From Candidatus Zipacnadum vermilionense (GTDB lineage: Bacteria; Armatimonadota; Zipacnadia; Zipacnadales; Zipacnadaceae), in contig JALGSV010000007.1 in the NCBI GenBank assembly GCA_029821755.1, forward strand, positions 1-64,000: 64,000 nucleotides of DNA. The letters are read 5' to 3'. Each line of letters begins with the position of its first letter. Position 1 is the stretch's first letter. This document shows, in pieces, positions 49,894-59,491 of this stretch. Both the position numbers and the translations under genes were made by a program. The notes under the pieces were generated by a model, which ran no database searches, was not told the DNA's origin, and saw only the letters and a program-made list of their open reading frames with translations.

Positions 49894-51390
49894 ATGGCCC
49901 CGATCAACAAGCTCTTCTTACTGATCCTGATACTGGCGGTAGTGGCCCTGGGCGCCGTGGGGCTACGCGGATTGCTAACCGCTCCGGTCTGGGCGCAGGC
50001 TGCGCCCGGCGGGGGCCCGCCCGCGGAGGCCGGCCACGGCGAGCCCGGCCATGACGAGGCCAGTCACCAGCAGCAGGCCCCCCCCGCGGGAGGCCCGCGC
50101 CTGCCTGATCCGGAGGAGGCCTTGCAGGCCGCCACTTCTCCGGATCTGGCCACCCGGCAGCGGGGCCTGCAGCAACTGGGGATCCTATACGCCGCTACCA
50201 CCGACGAGACCCTCCTGAAGAAGATTGAGGACGTACTACGCAGCGCGGCCCCCGAGGGCGAAACGGCTGGCATCCGCCAGGCCGCAGTGAACGCCATGGG
50301 GAGCAAGTCCGCCCGCAACGGCCCCGCCCTGCTACGGGCGACGTACGACCGCGACCCTGAGGTGCAGACCGCCGCCATCAACTCCCTGACGCAGGCCCCG
50401 GCTTCCCCGGAGATCGACGCGCGCCTGCAGGCGCTCAGCAAAGCCCCCGACCCGGCTACCGCCACCGCCGCGATAAGAAGCCTCATGCAGCGCTATGGGA
50501 ATCTAGGCGTCGCCGGCGTACCCCCGCTGGTGAAGGCGCTGGGCATGGAGCAGGCCGATGCGAATGCCAACGCCGCTCTGCAATTGATCCGGATCGGCCG
50601 CCCGGCGATCCCCGCTTGCATGCAAGCGCTGGCCTCCAGTCCCAACGCTAACGAACGGCATGGGGCGGCGCTGGTCATCGGCATGCTCTGTGGCGGCAAG
50701 AGCGCGCGCCAGCAGGCCTTCGCCGAGGCCGCCCAGGCCGACTTGTGGCGCAAGTCGCACAATATTGAGGAAGAGCTAAAGGACCCCGACCTGCGAGCGC
50801 TGCCTGTGCTGGCGAAGGCGCTGTTGCACGACACCGACGAACTGACTCGCGAGATGTGTGCGCAGGCGCTGGGCTATCTGGGTAGCGAGCGGGCCGCTCC
50901 CGCCCTGGCCCAGGCGGCCACTGCCGATGTCACGGCCAGCGTGCGAGCCGCGGCGGCCTCGGCGCTCATCATGGTCCCCGGTACGGCCGCCGTGCCGGCG
51001 CTGCAGCAAGTGGTGCAGGTAGATAAGTCCGCGTGGGTGCGGCGTTCCGCCGTCGACGCGCTGGGCTGGACGGGAGACCCCAGGGCTATCGGTGCGCTGA
51101 TGGGCGCCACCAAGGACCCCAACGAGGAAGTCCGGCGGTTGGCGGCGCTGCAACTGGGCCGCCTCAAGGCCGAGGAAGCCATCTCCTCTCTGACCGACTT
51201 GTTCAGCGACTCCAACGAGGATGTGCGCTGGGCTGCGGTCCGTGCGGTGGACGGGCTGCGCAACCGCCAGGCCGTCCCCGCCTTGGTTCAAGCTGCGCAG
51301 GACCACTCGGTACTCGTCCGTCATGCCGCCGAGACCGCGCTGCAGAAGCTTGGCGAGGTACACCGAGCCAACGCGAACCTCAAGCAGTAG
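49894..51390 (+). CDS. Exported HEAT-repeat protein
   Basis: 498 residues. An N-terminal hydrophobic helix (LFLLILILAVVALGAVGLRG) is followed by a Gly/Pro/His-rich linker (GHGEPGHDEASHQQQ) and about ten HEAT/PBS-lyase-like repeats, for example VRRSAVDALGWTGDPRAIGALM and VRRLAALQLGRLKAEEAI. Such superhelices bind proteins; no enzyme motif was seen. It is probably in the periplasm, anchored or secreted. ATG 49894 is chosen with GAGGAG 10 bases upstream; ATG 49870 and 49873 are alternatives. A hairpin at 51406 follows the stop. Confidence 0.8.
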   Translation: MAPINKLFLLILILAVVALGAVGLRGLLTAPVWAQAAPGGGPPAEAGHGEPGHDEASHQQQAPPAGGPRLPDPEEALQAATSPDLATRQRGLQQLGILYAATTDETLLKKIEDVLRSAAPEGETAGIRQAAVNAMGSKSARNGPALLRATYDRDPEVQTAAINSLTQAPASPEIDARLQALSKAPDPATATAAIRSLMQRYGNLGVAGVPPLVKALGMEQADANANAALQLIRIGRPAIPACMQALASSPNANERHGAALVIGMLCGGKSARQQAFAEAAQADLWRKSHNIEEELKDPDLRALPVLAKALLHDTDELTREMCAQALGYLGSERAAPALAQAATADVTASVRAAAASALIMVPGTAAVPALQQVVQVDKSAWVRRSAVDALGWTGDPRAIGALMGATKDPNEEVRRLAALQLGRLKAEEAISSLTDLFSDSNEDVRWAAVRAVDGLRNRQAVPALVQAAQDHSVLVRHAAETALQKLGEVHRANANLKQ

Positions 51391-51405
51391 AGGTAGTTGA
51401 CGCTT

Positions 51406-51435
51406 AGGGGGATACCTTAGGTAGGGCGTCCCCCT
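51406..51435 (+). terminator. Hairpin after the HEAT-repeat gene
   Basis: AGGGGGA at 51406-51412 pairs with TCCCCCT at 51429-51435, with the palindrome TACCTTAGGTA inside the loop. No T run. It overlaps the end of the convergent fragment at 51417. Confidence 0.45.
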
Positions 51436-51776
51436 CGTCGCCTCACCACGAACTTCTCCACCATCCGCACCGGCTGGCATGGCTCCTGCGGTGGGCGCAG
51501 CCCCGGCTCCCCTACGTCCTGCTGGCGGTTAACGCACTCCCACTCCGCCCCCTCGTGCATCAGGAACTCCCGGTCGAGAGCCTGGAAGGCGCCGTGCAGG
51601 TCACAATGGTTCTCATCGCACCCGATGCCCTGCAGCCCTTGGCTGGCGGGCACTAGGTCGGGAGTTATCCGGCGGCACTCATACTTGCAGTTCTTGGTGA
51701 AGCTGCTCCGGTGGACGAGCTTGTCGTAGTAGCGGTCGGGAGGCAGGTCGGCCAGGGCGGGGAAGGGCGAAAAGGG
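51417..51776 (-). pseudogene. Gene fragment without start, Cys/His-containing
   Basis: An open frame of 119 codons with no ATG, GTG or TTG near its beginning; the first GTG is at 51653, in mid-domain. The text looks like real protein (DRYYDKLVHRSSFTKNCKYEC, then GCDENHCDLHGAF), with six or seven Cys. In-frame TGA at 51779 bounds it upstream. A neighbouring frame has an ATG at 51798 reading about 12 codons into the same place, so a single-base frameshift could have broken it. I do not recognise the family. Confidence 0.4.
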
Positions 51777-51862
51777 TCAGAGATGAGGTGTCTTGCATGA
51801 CGCCGGCGTACTGCCGGTGCAACGAAAAGGATTCCGCCGAGAGGCGCCCGGTTCCCCCGGGC

Positions 51863-52558
51863 CTACGTCTGCACTCGCTCCGACCGCAGCGGCATGACGG
51901 CGAGAATGAAATAGGCGACCGGCCCGGTCAGCGCCAGGACCACTCCCATCCACTCCGGGTAGCCCTTGGAGTAGGCCACCCGGGCGCTGCCCACTAGCCA
52001 CAGCCCCAGAGCAGCAAGGGCGGGCATGGCTAGCGAGTAGTTGACGGTGGGGGCGACGCAGGAGAAACTGGTGGCGAGCTTGCCGATTAGAACCGCCGTG
52101 CCCAGGAAGAAACCGGCCACCATGAGGGCTTCGCCCTCAGACCAGAAGCTGATCTCGCGGCCCCGCGCGCTGCGCTCGACCTGGGCCGCGTAGTACTCAC
52201 TTACTGAGGTCTGTCCCAGGGCCACGACCAGTCCCAGCACGACCAGCGCCAGCCCTATCTTCTCTGGGCTGTGCACCGGCCCCAGAGGATAACCGACGGC
52301 GTCGCCGATCAAAGCCCAGCCGGCCCCCACGAACAACGCTCCTCTAAGGGCCTCCCAAAGCCACTCCCACTGCAAGAGCCCGGTGGCCAGTACCATCAGC
52401 GCGATCCCGAAGAGTGCAAAGATCGCCCCGTAGCGTACGTCGGTTTCCTCGAACTTCAGCCACGGCACGGCCACGACTACCATAGCCACTATCGCAATTG
52501 CCCCCGCCACCACCGTAACGACGACTGGACGCTTCACATCGCCTGTCTCGGCTTTCAT
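51863..52558 (-). CDS. Polytopic membrane protein, unknown function
   Basis: 231 residues with about six hydrophobic segments (VVVTVVAGAIAIVAMVVVAV, YGAIFALFGIALMVLATGLL, PVAYFILAVMPL and others) and a short cytoplasmic loop (EYYAAQVERSARGREISF). No family could be assigned. ATG 52558 has AAAGG 9 bases upstream. A good promoter lies at 52711-52739 on the same strand, so it is probably transcribed on its own. Confidence 0.7.
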   Translation of the reverse strand: MKAETGDVKRPVVVTVVAGAIAIVAMVVVAVPWLKFEETDVRYGAIFALFGIALMVLATGLLQWEWLWEALRGALFVGAGWALIGDAVGYPLGPVHSPEKIGLALVVLGLVVALGQTSVSEYYAAQVERSARGREISFWSEGEALMVAGFFLGTAVLIGKLATSFSCVAPTVNYSLAMPALAALGLWLVGSARVAYSKGYPEWMGVVLALTGPVAYFILAVMPLRSERVQT

Positions 52559-52710
52559 CTCAACCGGCCTTTCACCAGGCGTGGGGGGGAGATGCCTGAG
52601 CTGGTCTGGGTAAGCGGGGCTTTGATGTGGCGAGCCCTGGGGCTTCCTAAGGCGCTAGTCGGATAGCGCTTGATAGGCCCTACTTCTAGTTATACTTAAA
52701 GACGCTCAAT

Positions 52711-52739
52711 ATTATACCAAGATTAGCTCAAGAAAGCAA
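52711..52739 (-). promoter_or_regulatory. Promoter of the polytopic membrane protein gene
   Basis: Minus strand: TTGCTT at 52739-52734, a 17-base spacer, TATAAT at 52716-52711, in an AT-rich island. Leader of about 145 bases to ATG 52558. Confidence 0.7.
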
Positions 52740-52867
52740 GGGATGAGATCTCAGGGGATATGACTCAAGAATATGGGTGGGCGCTAGAGTGTTGGAGCCG
52801 CTCAAGCGCTTGGCAGGGAAGACAGTGCTGCGCCCTACAAAGACGCCGAGGCCACCGGGAGGGCAGT

Positions 52868-53959
52868 CTATCCCTTCCCCAGCTTCTCCGCCACCTGCTC
52901 CAGCACCGTGATATTCAGCTCTGCCGCCTGGCGTAGACGCTCTGCCGCGGCGGCACGAGCGGGGGCGGTCTCCTCGCGGCTGCGCCAAAGGTCCTCCGCA
53001 GCCACGCGCAAGCCCAGATCGGTTAGCCCTTGCAGCGGGAGAATCTTCTGTCCGGCTTGCATGGCGAACGCGGTCACCTTGGGGTCATAGGACAACCCCA
53101 GCGCCGGGACCTGGTGCGCAGCGGCGAAGACCAGGCCGTGCAGACGCATGGTCACCACCAGGTCCAGCCGGCCGAACACGCTGAGCATGTCGGCGGGAGT
53201 AAGCGGCGTCTCCAGCACCGACGGCGCGGTCAGGGACGTGGACGAGATCCGCCAGGCCAGCGCCCGATCCTGCGGCTGGAAGGGCAGCAGCACGCAGCGC
53301 AGCCCCAGGTGTTCCTGGAGGTAGTCGCAGGTCTCGGCGGCGGTTTCCCAGAATTCTCCCCCACGCCAGTTGCGCAGGATGAGGGCGCAGATCGGTTCCT
53401 TGGAACCCAGCCCCACCGAGCGCAGCAGGTTGTCGGCGACCACTTTCCGCGCCGGCTCCAGCAGCAGCGCTAGGTCCGCCGCCTCAGTGACCTCCACGCC
53501 GCTGACGCCCAGCCCCCGCACGTACTGCACGGAGTCGGAGTCGCGCAGCACGATCGCCTGGGCCCTCCCCAGGTAGCGCTTGGTGGCCGACCCTACCCCT
53601 GGCCCCCACAGAGGCCCCAGGCCCTGGCCAAGCAGGACGTACGGCGTCCCGCGCCGCAGGGCCAACTCCAGGATGCTGAGATAGTAAGCCAGCGAGAGCT
53701 GCGAGGTGACATTCTGCAGCAGACCGCCGCCGCCACTGATAAGCAGGTCCGCTCGCCCCATCTCCTCCCACAGGGACAGGATGGAGTCACGGGCGCAGGC
53801 CTCCACGCCGTAAGTCATCTCGGTGGTGGCGGGCTTGCGGGAGAGCACCACCGGCGTCCAGTCGGGGTGGCGCGCCGCCATCTCCTGGAGCAGCGCGGCC
53901 AGGATGGCCTCATCGCCCAGGTTGTCAAATCCATAGTATCCGCTGAGCAGAACACGCAT
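52868..53959 (-). CDS. csaB: Polysaccharide pyruvyl transferase CsaB
   Basis: 363 residues of the CsaB/WcaK family. Landmarks are VLLSGYYGFDNLGDEAIL at the N-terminus, SGGGGLLQ, LGQGLGPLWGP and the late MRLHGLVFAAAHQVPALGLSYDPKV block that forms the phosphoenolpyruvate site. It adds pyruvate ketals to the secondary cell-wall polymer so that SLH domains can bind it. This ties it directly to the SLH porin at 24877. ATG 53959 begins family sequence; AAGGAG lies 12 bases upstream. It is divergent from the TPR gene. Confidence 0.93.
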   Translation of the reverse strand: MRVLLSGYYGFDNLGDEAILAALLQEMAARHPDWTPVVLSRKPATTEMTYGVEACARDSILSLWEEMGRADLLISGGGGLLQNVTSQLSLAYYLSILELALRRGTPYVLLGQGLGPLWGPGVGSATKRYLGRAQAIVLRDSDSVQYVRGLGVSGVEVTEAADLALLLEPARKVVADNLLRSVGLGSKEPICALILRNWRGGEFWETAAETCDYLQEHLGLRCVLLPFQPQDRALAWRISSTSLTAPSVLETPLTPADMLSVFGRLDLVVTMRLHGLVFAAAHQVPALGLSYDPKVTAFAMQAGQKILPLQGLTDLGLRVAAEDLWRSREETAPARAAAAERLRQAAELNITVLEQVAEKLGKG

Positions 53960-54019
53960 GGCAGATAGGTTCTCCTTACCTCGGTCCTCTCCCTTCACCG
54001 CTCGGCGAGCGTTTGCGCG

Positions 54020-54048
54020 TTGACAAACCCTTCCGCCCTGCCTATAAT
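54020..54048 (+). promoter_or_regulatory. Consensus sigma-70 promoter of the TPR gene
   Basis: TTGACA at 54020-54025, exactly 17 bases, TATAAT at 54043-54048. Both boxes match consensus perfectly. Expected start near 54055; leader about 45 bases. Confidence 0.92.
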
Positions 54049-54098
54049 CCTTGCGGCTATTTGCCTACTCGTAACCTCTGTAAAGGGGGATCTGCCCG

Positions 54099-56075
54099 AT
54101 GAGGCGGAGCCTGCCAGCTTTAGTGTTTATTGTTGCCTGCGTCGCACTAGTGTCGGCCCTCCCGCTGGCCGCCCAAGAAGGGGACGCTGCCACCCCGTAT
54201 GTACAGGGATTAACGGCGCTGGAGAAGGAGGACTACCCCGAGGCCATCAAGCTCCTCGCACAGGTGGTCCAGCAAGAGCCCAGCAACGAGCCGGCCTGGT
54301 ACAACCTCGGCGTAGCTCGCTACGAGCAGTCGACCCCCGACCTGCCCGGGGCCCTTGACGCCTTCCGCAAAGCCCTCTCCCTCGCCGCCAACCGTGCGGG
54401 TACCCGCCTGTACATCGGCCGTATCTATGAGGACCAGGGGGCCTTCGCCGAGGCCATCAAGGCCTACGAGGAAGAGGGCGCCCACACCAAGGGTAACAAC
54501 AAGAATGACGCCAACGTCGCCCTTGGTCGCGTCCAGTACAAGGCAGGGCGGCCCGCCGACGCCATGGTGGCCCTACGCCTCGCCGTCCAGGAAGAGCTCA
54601 AGTACCTCGAGGGCCTCTACTGGCAGGGCCGGGCCCTGACCGCGCTGGGGAAACACACTGAAGCGATCAAGGTCTGCCGCGGCGCTAAGAACATCCTGCA
54701 AGACTGGTCCGACCTGAAGGCAGGACTAGGGCGAATGAAGCCGGAGCAGCAGCGGGAGCGCAAGGAGACCGAGGAGAAGCTGGCACAGGAATACGGGCGG
54801 GCGCAGGAGTTCGCCCAGGACCTGGGTCTATGGCCGGCCCTGAACAAAGCGCTCGGGGAGGCGTACCTCGGCGACGGCCAGTATGACCTGGCCCGGGTGG
54901 CCTTCCGCGCCGCCACCAACAAGAACCAACTGGGCAGCGAAACCGACCCTGACGTCCAGGTGCGCCTAGCCGGTGCCTACCTGGAGGATGCCCGGCACCT
55001 GTTCGAGGCGCAGAACCAGTTGTATGGCTGCATCGCCGTCATGGGCGCCGCGGAGGAAGCTGCCGACAAGGCCATCGAACTGGCCCCCAAGTCGGGCCCG
55101 GAGGCCAGCGCGGCGTACGCCATACAGGGCGAGATCTACGCCTTCGAGGCCGCCACCTACAATTCCGAGCCCAAGCAGAATATCGTCTCCCACACTTACG
55201 AAGACGCCATCGCCTCCTTCACCAAGGCCCTGCAGCTAAAGGCCGATAACGCCAGGGCCCTCACCGAGCGAGCCAAGGCCTACGTCGCCGTGGCCCAGAC
55301 CGAGACGGCCGGCAGTGACAAGGCCAAGGAGGCGCTGGAGGCGGCGCGCGGCGATCTGCAGCAAGCCCTGGTCCTGACGCCCAACTCCGAGCCGGCCTAC
55401 GTGGCCCTGGCCCAGGTGGCGCTGGTGGAAGAGAAATACGACCAGGCCCAGCAGTACGCCGAGAAGGCCATGAGCCTGGACCCCAAAGACCCGGACGCCT
55501 GCAACGCGGCCGGACTGGTGCGCTACTTCACCGGCCAGTTGCCGGAGGCGGCGCGTTACTTCCGGCGCGGGCTGGAACTCAACAGCACCGATCCACAACT
55601 GCACTTCAACCTGGGCAACAGCTTCTTCCAGATGCAGTCGTGGTATCTGGCCCTGCGCGAGTACCAGAAGGCCCTGGAGCACACTCCGAGCCCGGTGGTC
55701 GCCCGGACCTCCTTCCAGCGTGCGTACATCCTGTATCAGATGGCGCTCACCTACCACGAGACCCAGCGCTACGACCAGGAGATAGATAAACTCAACGAAT
55801 CTCTGGCGCTGGACGCCAGCTACTTCGAGGCCTACATGCAACTGGCGCGGGCCTACGCCGCCAAGCGGGAGTACCGCGGTGCCCAGCGGGCCCTGGACCA
55901 GGCGCAGGGCAAGGCGGATGACCAGCAGTGGTCCCGTGCCGCCACGCTCAGCGGCCAGATCTACGAGATGGCCAGCGACCCGCACTTGGCGGTAATCTCG
56001 TACGCCACCGCTTTGCAGAAGGACCCGAATAACGTGATCGCCAAGCAGGCGCTGGCGCGCCTAAGCGGAGGGTAA
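54099..56075 (+). CDS. Exported TPR-repeat protein
   Basis: 658 residues. Signal peptide (LPALVFIVACVALVSALPLAAQ) and then at least ten tetratricopeptide repeats, for example PAWYNLGVARYEQSTPDLPGALDAF, AYVALAQVALVEEKYDQAQQYA and LHFNLGNSFFQMQSWYLALREY. It probably acts as a periplasmic scaffold for envelope assembly or protein sorting. ATG 54099 begins the signal peptide. It is the first gene of a set driven by the strong promoter at 54020 and is followed, 9 bases after its stop, by the M16-like gene. Confidence 0.88.
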   Translation: MRRSLPALVFIVACVALVSALPLAAQEGDAATPYVQGLTALEKEDYPEAIKLLAQVVQQEPSNEPAWYNLGVARYEQSTPDLPGALDAFRKALSLAANRAGTRLYIGRIYEDQGAFAEAIKAYEEEGAHTKGNNKNDANVALGRVQYKAGRPADAMVALRLAVQEELKYLEGLYWQGRALTALGKHTEAIKVCRGAKNILQDWSDLKAGLGRMKPEQQRERKETEEKLAQEYGRAQEFAQDLGLWPALNKALGEAYLGDGQYDLARVAFRAATNKNQLGSETDPDVQVRLAGAYLEDARHLFEAQNQLYGCIAVMGAAEEAADKAIELAPKSGPEASAAYAIQGEIYAFEAATYNSEPKQNIVSHTYEDAIASFTKALQLKADNARALTERAKAYVAVAQTETAGSDKAKEALEAARGDLQQALVLTPNSEPAYVALAQVALVEEKYDQAQQYAEKAMSLDPKDPDACNAAGLVRYFTGQLPEAARYFRRGLELNSTDPQLHFNLGNSFFQMQSWYLALREYQKALEHTPSPVVARTSFQRAYILYQMALTYHETQRYDQEIDKLNESLALDASYFEAYMQLARAYAAKREYRGAQRALDQAQGKADDQQWSRAATLSGQIYEMASDPHLAVISYATALQKDPNNVIAKQALARLSGG

Positions 56076-56084
56076 GGTGCATGT

Positions 56085-57419
56085 GTGAGGTATAGACCGC
56101 GCCCCGTGGCAGCCGTCCTGGCGGCCCTGTGCCTGACGGCGGCCTGGGCGGAAGCCGCGGAGACCCCTCCCGTGCTGGCTGACAGCCCCGCTCAGACGCG
56201 CCTGGCGAACGGCTTGCGCGTCGTCTTCCAGAACAATCCCGCCTCCCCCGTGGTGGCGATTTGCGCCTTCGTCCACACCTCTGCCGCGCAAGAGACCTTC
56301 AACGGCGCGGGTGTGCGGGAGCTCTTGCAGTACATGGGCGAGCGCACCCTGGTGCGGCCTGACCAGCCGCCCGAGAGTACGCCGCCGGCCATGGACGTAA
56401 GCACCAGTCTCAGCCGCGACTACGTGGAAATGGTCGCGCTGTGCCTACCGGAGGAAGTCCCCCAGGTCCTCCAGCGACTGCGCTGGGCCCTGTTCGAGCC
56501 GTACTTCAGCAAGAGCAGCCTGGAGTTCGCCCAGGAGCGGTTGCTCCAGCAGGTGTTGGGCCGCCAGTCGCTGGCGTCCAGGGCGGTGCTGGACGTACTG
56601 GTGGCTCGCCTGTACCCGGAGTGGCCAGGCTCCTGGCCGCTGGTCGGTACCGGGGGCGCTACCCAGACCGACCTGGATTACGTCAAGACCTTTCATAACC
56701 GGCACTACCTACCCAATCTCACCTTGCTCTCCATCGCCGGACCGGTGGATTGGGCGGATTTACAGGGGCAAGTGGAGCAGGCCTTCGGTAACCTGTTGCC
56801 GGGCAAGCAAGAGGCGCTCTTGCCACCGCCGGTGGGCGCCGGCCCTGCGGCAAAACCGACGGTCTTGGAGATGCCGGGCTCCTACGTCTCTGCCGTCGCG
56901 CTGGGCGGTCGCGGCCCCAGCCTGGTGGACCCCGATTACCCCGCGGCTTCGGTGCTGGCGGCCGTGCTGGGCGCCGGCCGCGGCTCGCGCCTGTACCATC
57001 GGCTGCGGGAAGAGCGGAACCTGTCGTACAGCCTGGCGGCCGGGGTAACGCCCTCTCAGGTCTGTCCGTACATCTACGCCACGGCCACCTGCGCGGTCGA
57101 GGACGTGGAGACCGTGCAGCAGACGCTGACGGAGGAGCTGCGCAAGCTGACCGAGGCTCCGCCCGCCGAGGCCGAGGTGGTGCGCGCCCGGCGCATGCTG
57201 TGGGGGCAGTACCAGTTGCAGCAGCAGGACAACGAGCAGTTGGCCCATTACCTGGGCCTGTTTTCCCTGCTGGATGAGGATCGGGGCCCGGCGCGCTGGA
57301 GGTCCCTGCCCTTGCGATTGGCGGCGGTGCGGCCGGAGCAAGTCCAAGCCCAGGCCCGCCGTTGTCTGGCCGCGCCGGTGATAATAGTCGTCCGCGGCCA
57401 TAGTTCCGGTACTTCCTGA
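56085..57419 (+). CDS. M16-family peptidase homolog, apparently inactive
   Basis: 444 residues with a signal peptide (AAVLAALCLTAAWAEA) and the two-lobed M16 layout: TRLANGLRVVFQNNPASPVV, GAGVRELLQYMGERT, then SRLYHRLREERNLSYSLAAG in the second lobe. The zinc motif HxxEH, which should fall in the second block, reads R-E-L-L-Q, so the metal site is lost. Inactive M16 partners pair with an active subunit, but none is visible here. GTG 56085 is the start, with AAGG 7 bases upstream, 9 bases after the TPR gene stop; the two are certainly in one operon. Confidence 0.87.
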   Translation: MRYRPRPVAAVLAALCLTAAWAEAAETPPVLADSPAQTRLANGLRVVFQNNPASPVVAICAFVHTSAAQETFNGAGVRELLQYMGERTLVRPDQPPESTPPAMDVSTSLSRDYVEMVALCLPEEVPQVLQRLRWALFEPYFSKSSLEFAQERLLQQVLGRQSLASRAVLDVLVARLYPEWPGSWPLVGTGGATQTDLDYVKTFHNRHYLPNLTLLSIAGPVDWADLQGQVEQAFGNLLPGKQEALLPPPVGAGPAAKPTVLEMPGSYVSAVALGGRGPSLVDPDYPAASVLAAVLGAGRGSRLYHRLREERNLSYSLAAGVTPSQVCPYIYATATCAVEDVETVQQTLTEELRKLTEAPPAEAEVVRARRMLWGQYQLQQQDNEQLAHYLGLFSLLDEDRGPARWRSLPLRLAAVRPEQVQAQARRCLAAPVIIVVRGHSSGTS

Positions 57420-57511
57420 CCCGGGCAGATGCAACCGTTACCCGCCGACGGTGTTAGTATACATCGGCGGTGGGAGGATAACTCACCCAGACCCGGGGGC
57501 CCGGAGGAGAG

Positions 57512-59491
57512 ATGCGCACTATGAAGACTCGCCTTTGCTTTGTGGCGTTATTGCTCGCGCTGCTCGGCGCCGGATCGGTGGCGCTGGCCCAAGACGCGGC
57601 GCGGGGAGGCTGGACCTACCTGGTTGATGCCGAACACACCGGCATGATTCCCGGAAACATCCCCCTGCCCCTGGTGCTGGTCTGGAAGTACAGCTCGGGT
57701 GCGGCCGCCCCTTCGGTTTCCACGCCGGCTCTGGACAACGAGCGTGTCTACTTCGTGGGACCCAAGCCGGCTCCGGCCGCAGCCACGGGAATGGGTCCCG
57801 GCGGCATGGCGGCCCCCCCCGTCCCCGGCATGCCCCCGGCTATGGCGGGTCCCGGCATGCCTCCACCCATGATGGGTCCGGGCATGACCATGCCCGGCAT
57901 GACTATGCAGGCCGGAGCTGACGCCAAGAAGTCCGTCCTGTACGCGGTAGATCGCCAGACGGGGGCCCTCGCCTGGAAGCTGGACACCGACGTGGAGATC
58001 ACCTGCGGGCTGGCGGTCAGCAACGGCATCGTCTTCTTTGGCGCCAGCGACGGACGCCTGTGGGCGGTCGACGCGGTTAGCGGCAACAAGTCGTTCCGGT
58101 TTGACGCGCGGATGGCCATCCGCTCCGCTCCCTTGCTCAAGGACAACATGCTCTACGTCGGTTCGGACGACCACCGGATCTACGCTTACGATCTGCAGAG
58201 CAAGACGCTGTCCTGGCAGTTCGACACCAACGCGCCCGTGCAGAGCACGCCCGTTTCCTACCGCGGTACCATCTACGTACCCTCTCAGGACGGCTACATG
58301 TATGCCCTGCGCGCTGAGAACGGCAGTGTGGTCTGGCGGCAGTCGCTGGCGACCAACCTGATCTACTCGTCGCCCATGATTGAGCGCGACAAGGTCGTCA
58401 TCGCTGCCGGCCCCTACCTCATCGCCATGGACGCGCGCTCCGGCGATCGGCGCTGGGTCTTTGCCGCGTCCGACCTGATCGTGGGCACTCCGGCGGCCGC
58501 CGACCGCACCGTTTTCATTGGCAGCCGCGACGGGGTGCTCTACGCCATTAACGATCTAACCGGCAGGCCGGTGTGGCGCTACCCGGCCGCGGAAGCCGGT
58601 CCACCCATCCTCTCCTCTCCCCTGTTAGTCGGGGACATGGTCCTGGTGCGCCGAGGGGAACGCAATGTGGTGGCCCTGCGGCAGAGCGACGGGCAACTGC
58701 TGTGGCAATACACGCTGCCGGCCCTACCGGAAGTCGCCAGTGCCCAGCCCGGTATGGGCGGGATGGGGGGCGCCCCGATGCCGGGGGCTCCCACTACCCC
58801 TGGCATGCTCGGTATGCCCGGCGGAGGCGGCATCCCGGCCGGCTACGAGCCCACCACCGGCCTGCCCACGTACAGCACCGTAATGCGCTCCGGGCCGATC
58901 ATTCAGGGCAACCGGGCCTTTGTGGTCGGTGACGACGGCGCGCTGTACGGTTTCACCGCCCAGGCTCCGGATGCGCTCAAGCCCGAGGTCAAGGAGGGAG
59001 TCCTGCAACTGCAAGCCCAGCAGCAGCAGTACGCCTATACGCTGCGGGCTGTCCGCGCCGGAGCGCTGGCTCCCCCGCCCACCAAGGACGATGTTCTGCA
59101 GATCCCGGGCGCCCCGCCCCTGTACCTGCACGCCGAGATCCTTGATCCCGGCACCGGCATCAACCCGGAACACCTCCAGGTGCTGTTGGACGGCAAGGTC
59201 GTAGGCGGCGAGCAGTTGTACTTTGAGGCCGAGAAATCCACCTTGTGGTGGGTCTACGACCCGGCGGGGGTCGCCGCCACCAACCTGCCCAATGGCATGC
59301 ACAAGGTAACCATCCGGGCCGGCGACTGGGCCGAGAACACCGGAGAAGCGTCAGTCTACTTCTTCGTGGACAACGCGCTATCCGCGCCCAAGCTGCCGGG
59401 ACAGCAGCAGATGCCGACGGGATGGGGCCCCGGCATGCCGGGTATGCCGGGTATGCCCGGTGCCCCCGGTATGCCGCCGACCGGCCGGTAA
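57512..59491 (+). CDS. Secreted PQQ-like beta-propeller protein (BamB-like)
   Basis: 659 residues. Signal peptide, then PQQ/WD-like blades (VLYAVDRQTGALAWKLD, LWAVDAVSGNKSFRFD, IYAYDLQSKTLSWQFD, MYALRAENGSVVWRQ, LYAINDLTGRPVWRY). Two Gly/Met/Pro-rich inserts (about 90-130 and 415-450) interrupt the blades, and a further GMPG repeat forms the C-terminus after an Ig-like domain. It might help outer-membrane assembly like BamB or bind a ligand. GGAGGAGAG lies right before ATG 57512. The region after its stop contains a duplicated tail (59487). Confidence 0.85.
   Translation: MRTMKTRLCFVALLLALLGAGSVALAQDAARGGWTYLVDAEHTGMIPGNIPLPLVLVWKYSSGAAAPSVSTPALDNERVYFVGPKPAPAAATGMGPGGMAAPPVPGMPPAMAGPGMPPPMMGPGMTMPGMTMQAGADAKKSVLYAVDRQTGALAWKLDTDVEITCGLAVSNGIVFFGASDGRLWAVDAVSGNKSFRFDARMAIRSAPLLKDNMLYVGSDDHRIYAYDLQSKTLSWQFDTNAPVQSTPVSYRGTIYVPSQDGYMYALRAENGSVVWRQSLATNLIYSSPMIERDKVVIAAGPYLIAMDARSGDRRWVFAASDLIVGTPAAADRTVFIGSRDGVLYAINDLTGRPVWRYPAAEAGPPILSSPLLVGDMVLVRRGERNVVALRQSDGQLLWQYTLPALPEVASAQPGMGGMGGAPMPGAPTTPGMLGMPGGGGIPAGYEPTTGLPTYSTVMRSGPIIQGNRAFVVGDDGALYGFTAQAPDALKPEVKEGVLQLQAQQQQYAYTLRAVRAGALAPPPTKDDVLQIPGAPPLYLHAEILDPGTGINPEHLQVLLDGKVVGGEQLYFEAEKSTLWWVYDPAGVAATNLPNGMHKVTIRAGDWAENTGEASVYFFVDNALSAPKLPGQQQMPTGWGPGMPGMPGMPGAPGMPPTGR

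Noticed and set aside
52670-52698. Plus-strand promoter-like TTGATA-17-TACTTA
   Set aside because: No plus-strand gene follows for 1.4 kb; it overlaps the better minus-strand promoter in the same AT-rich island.
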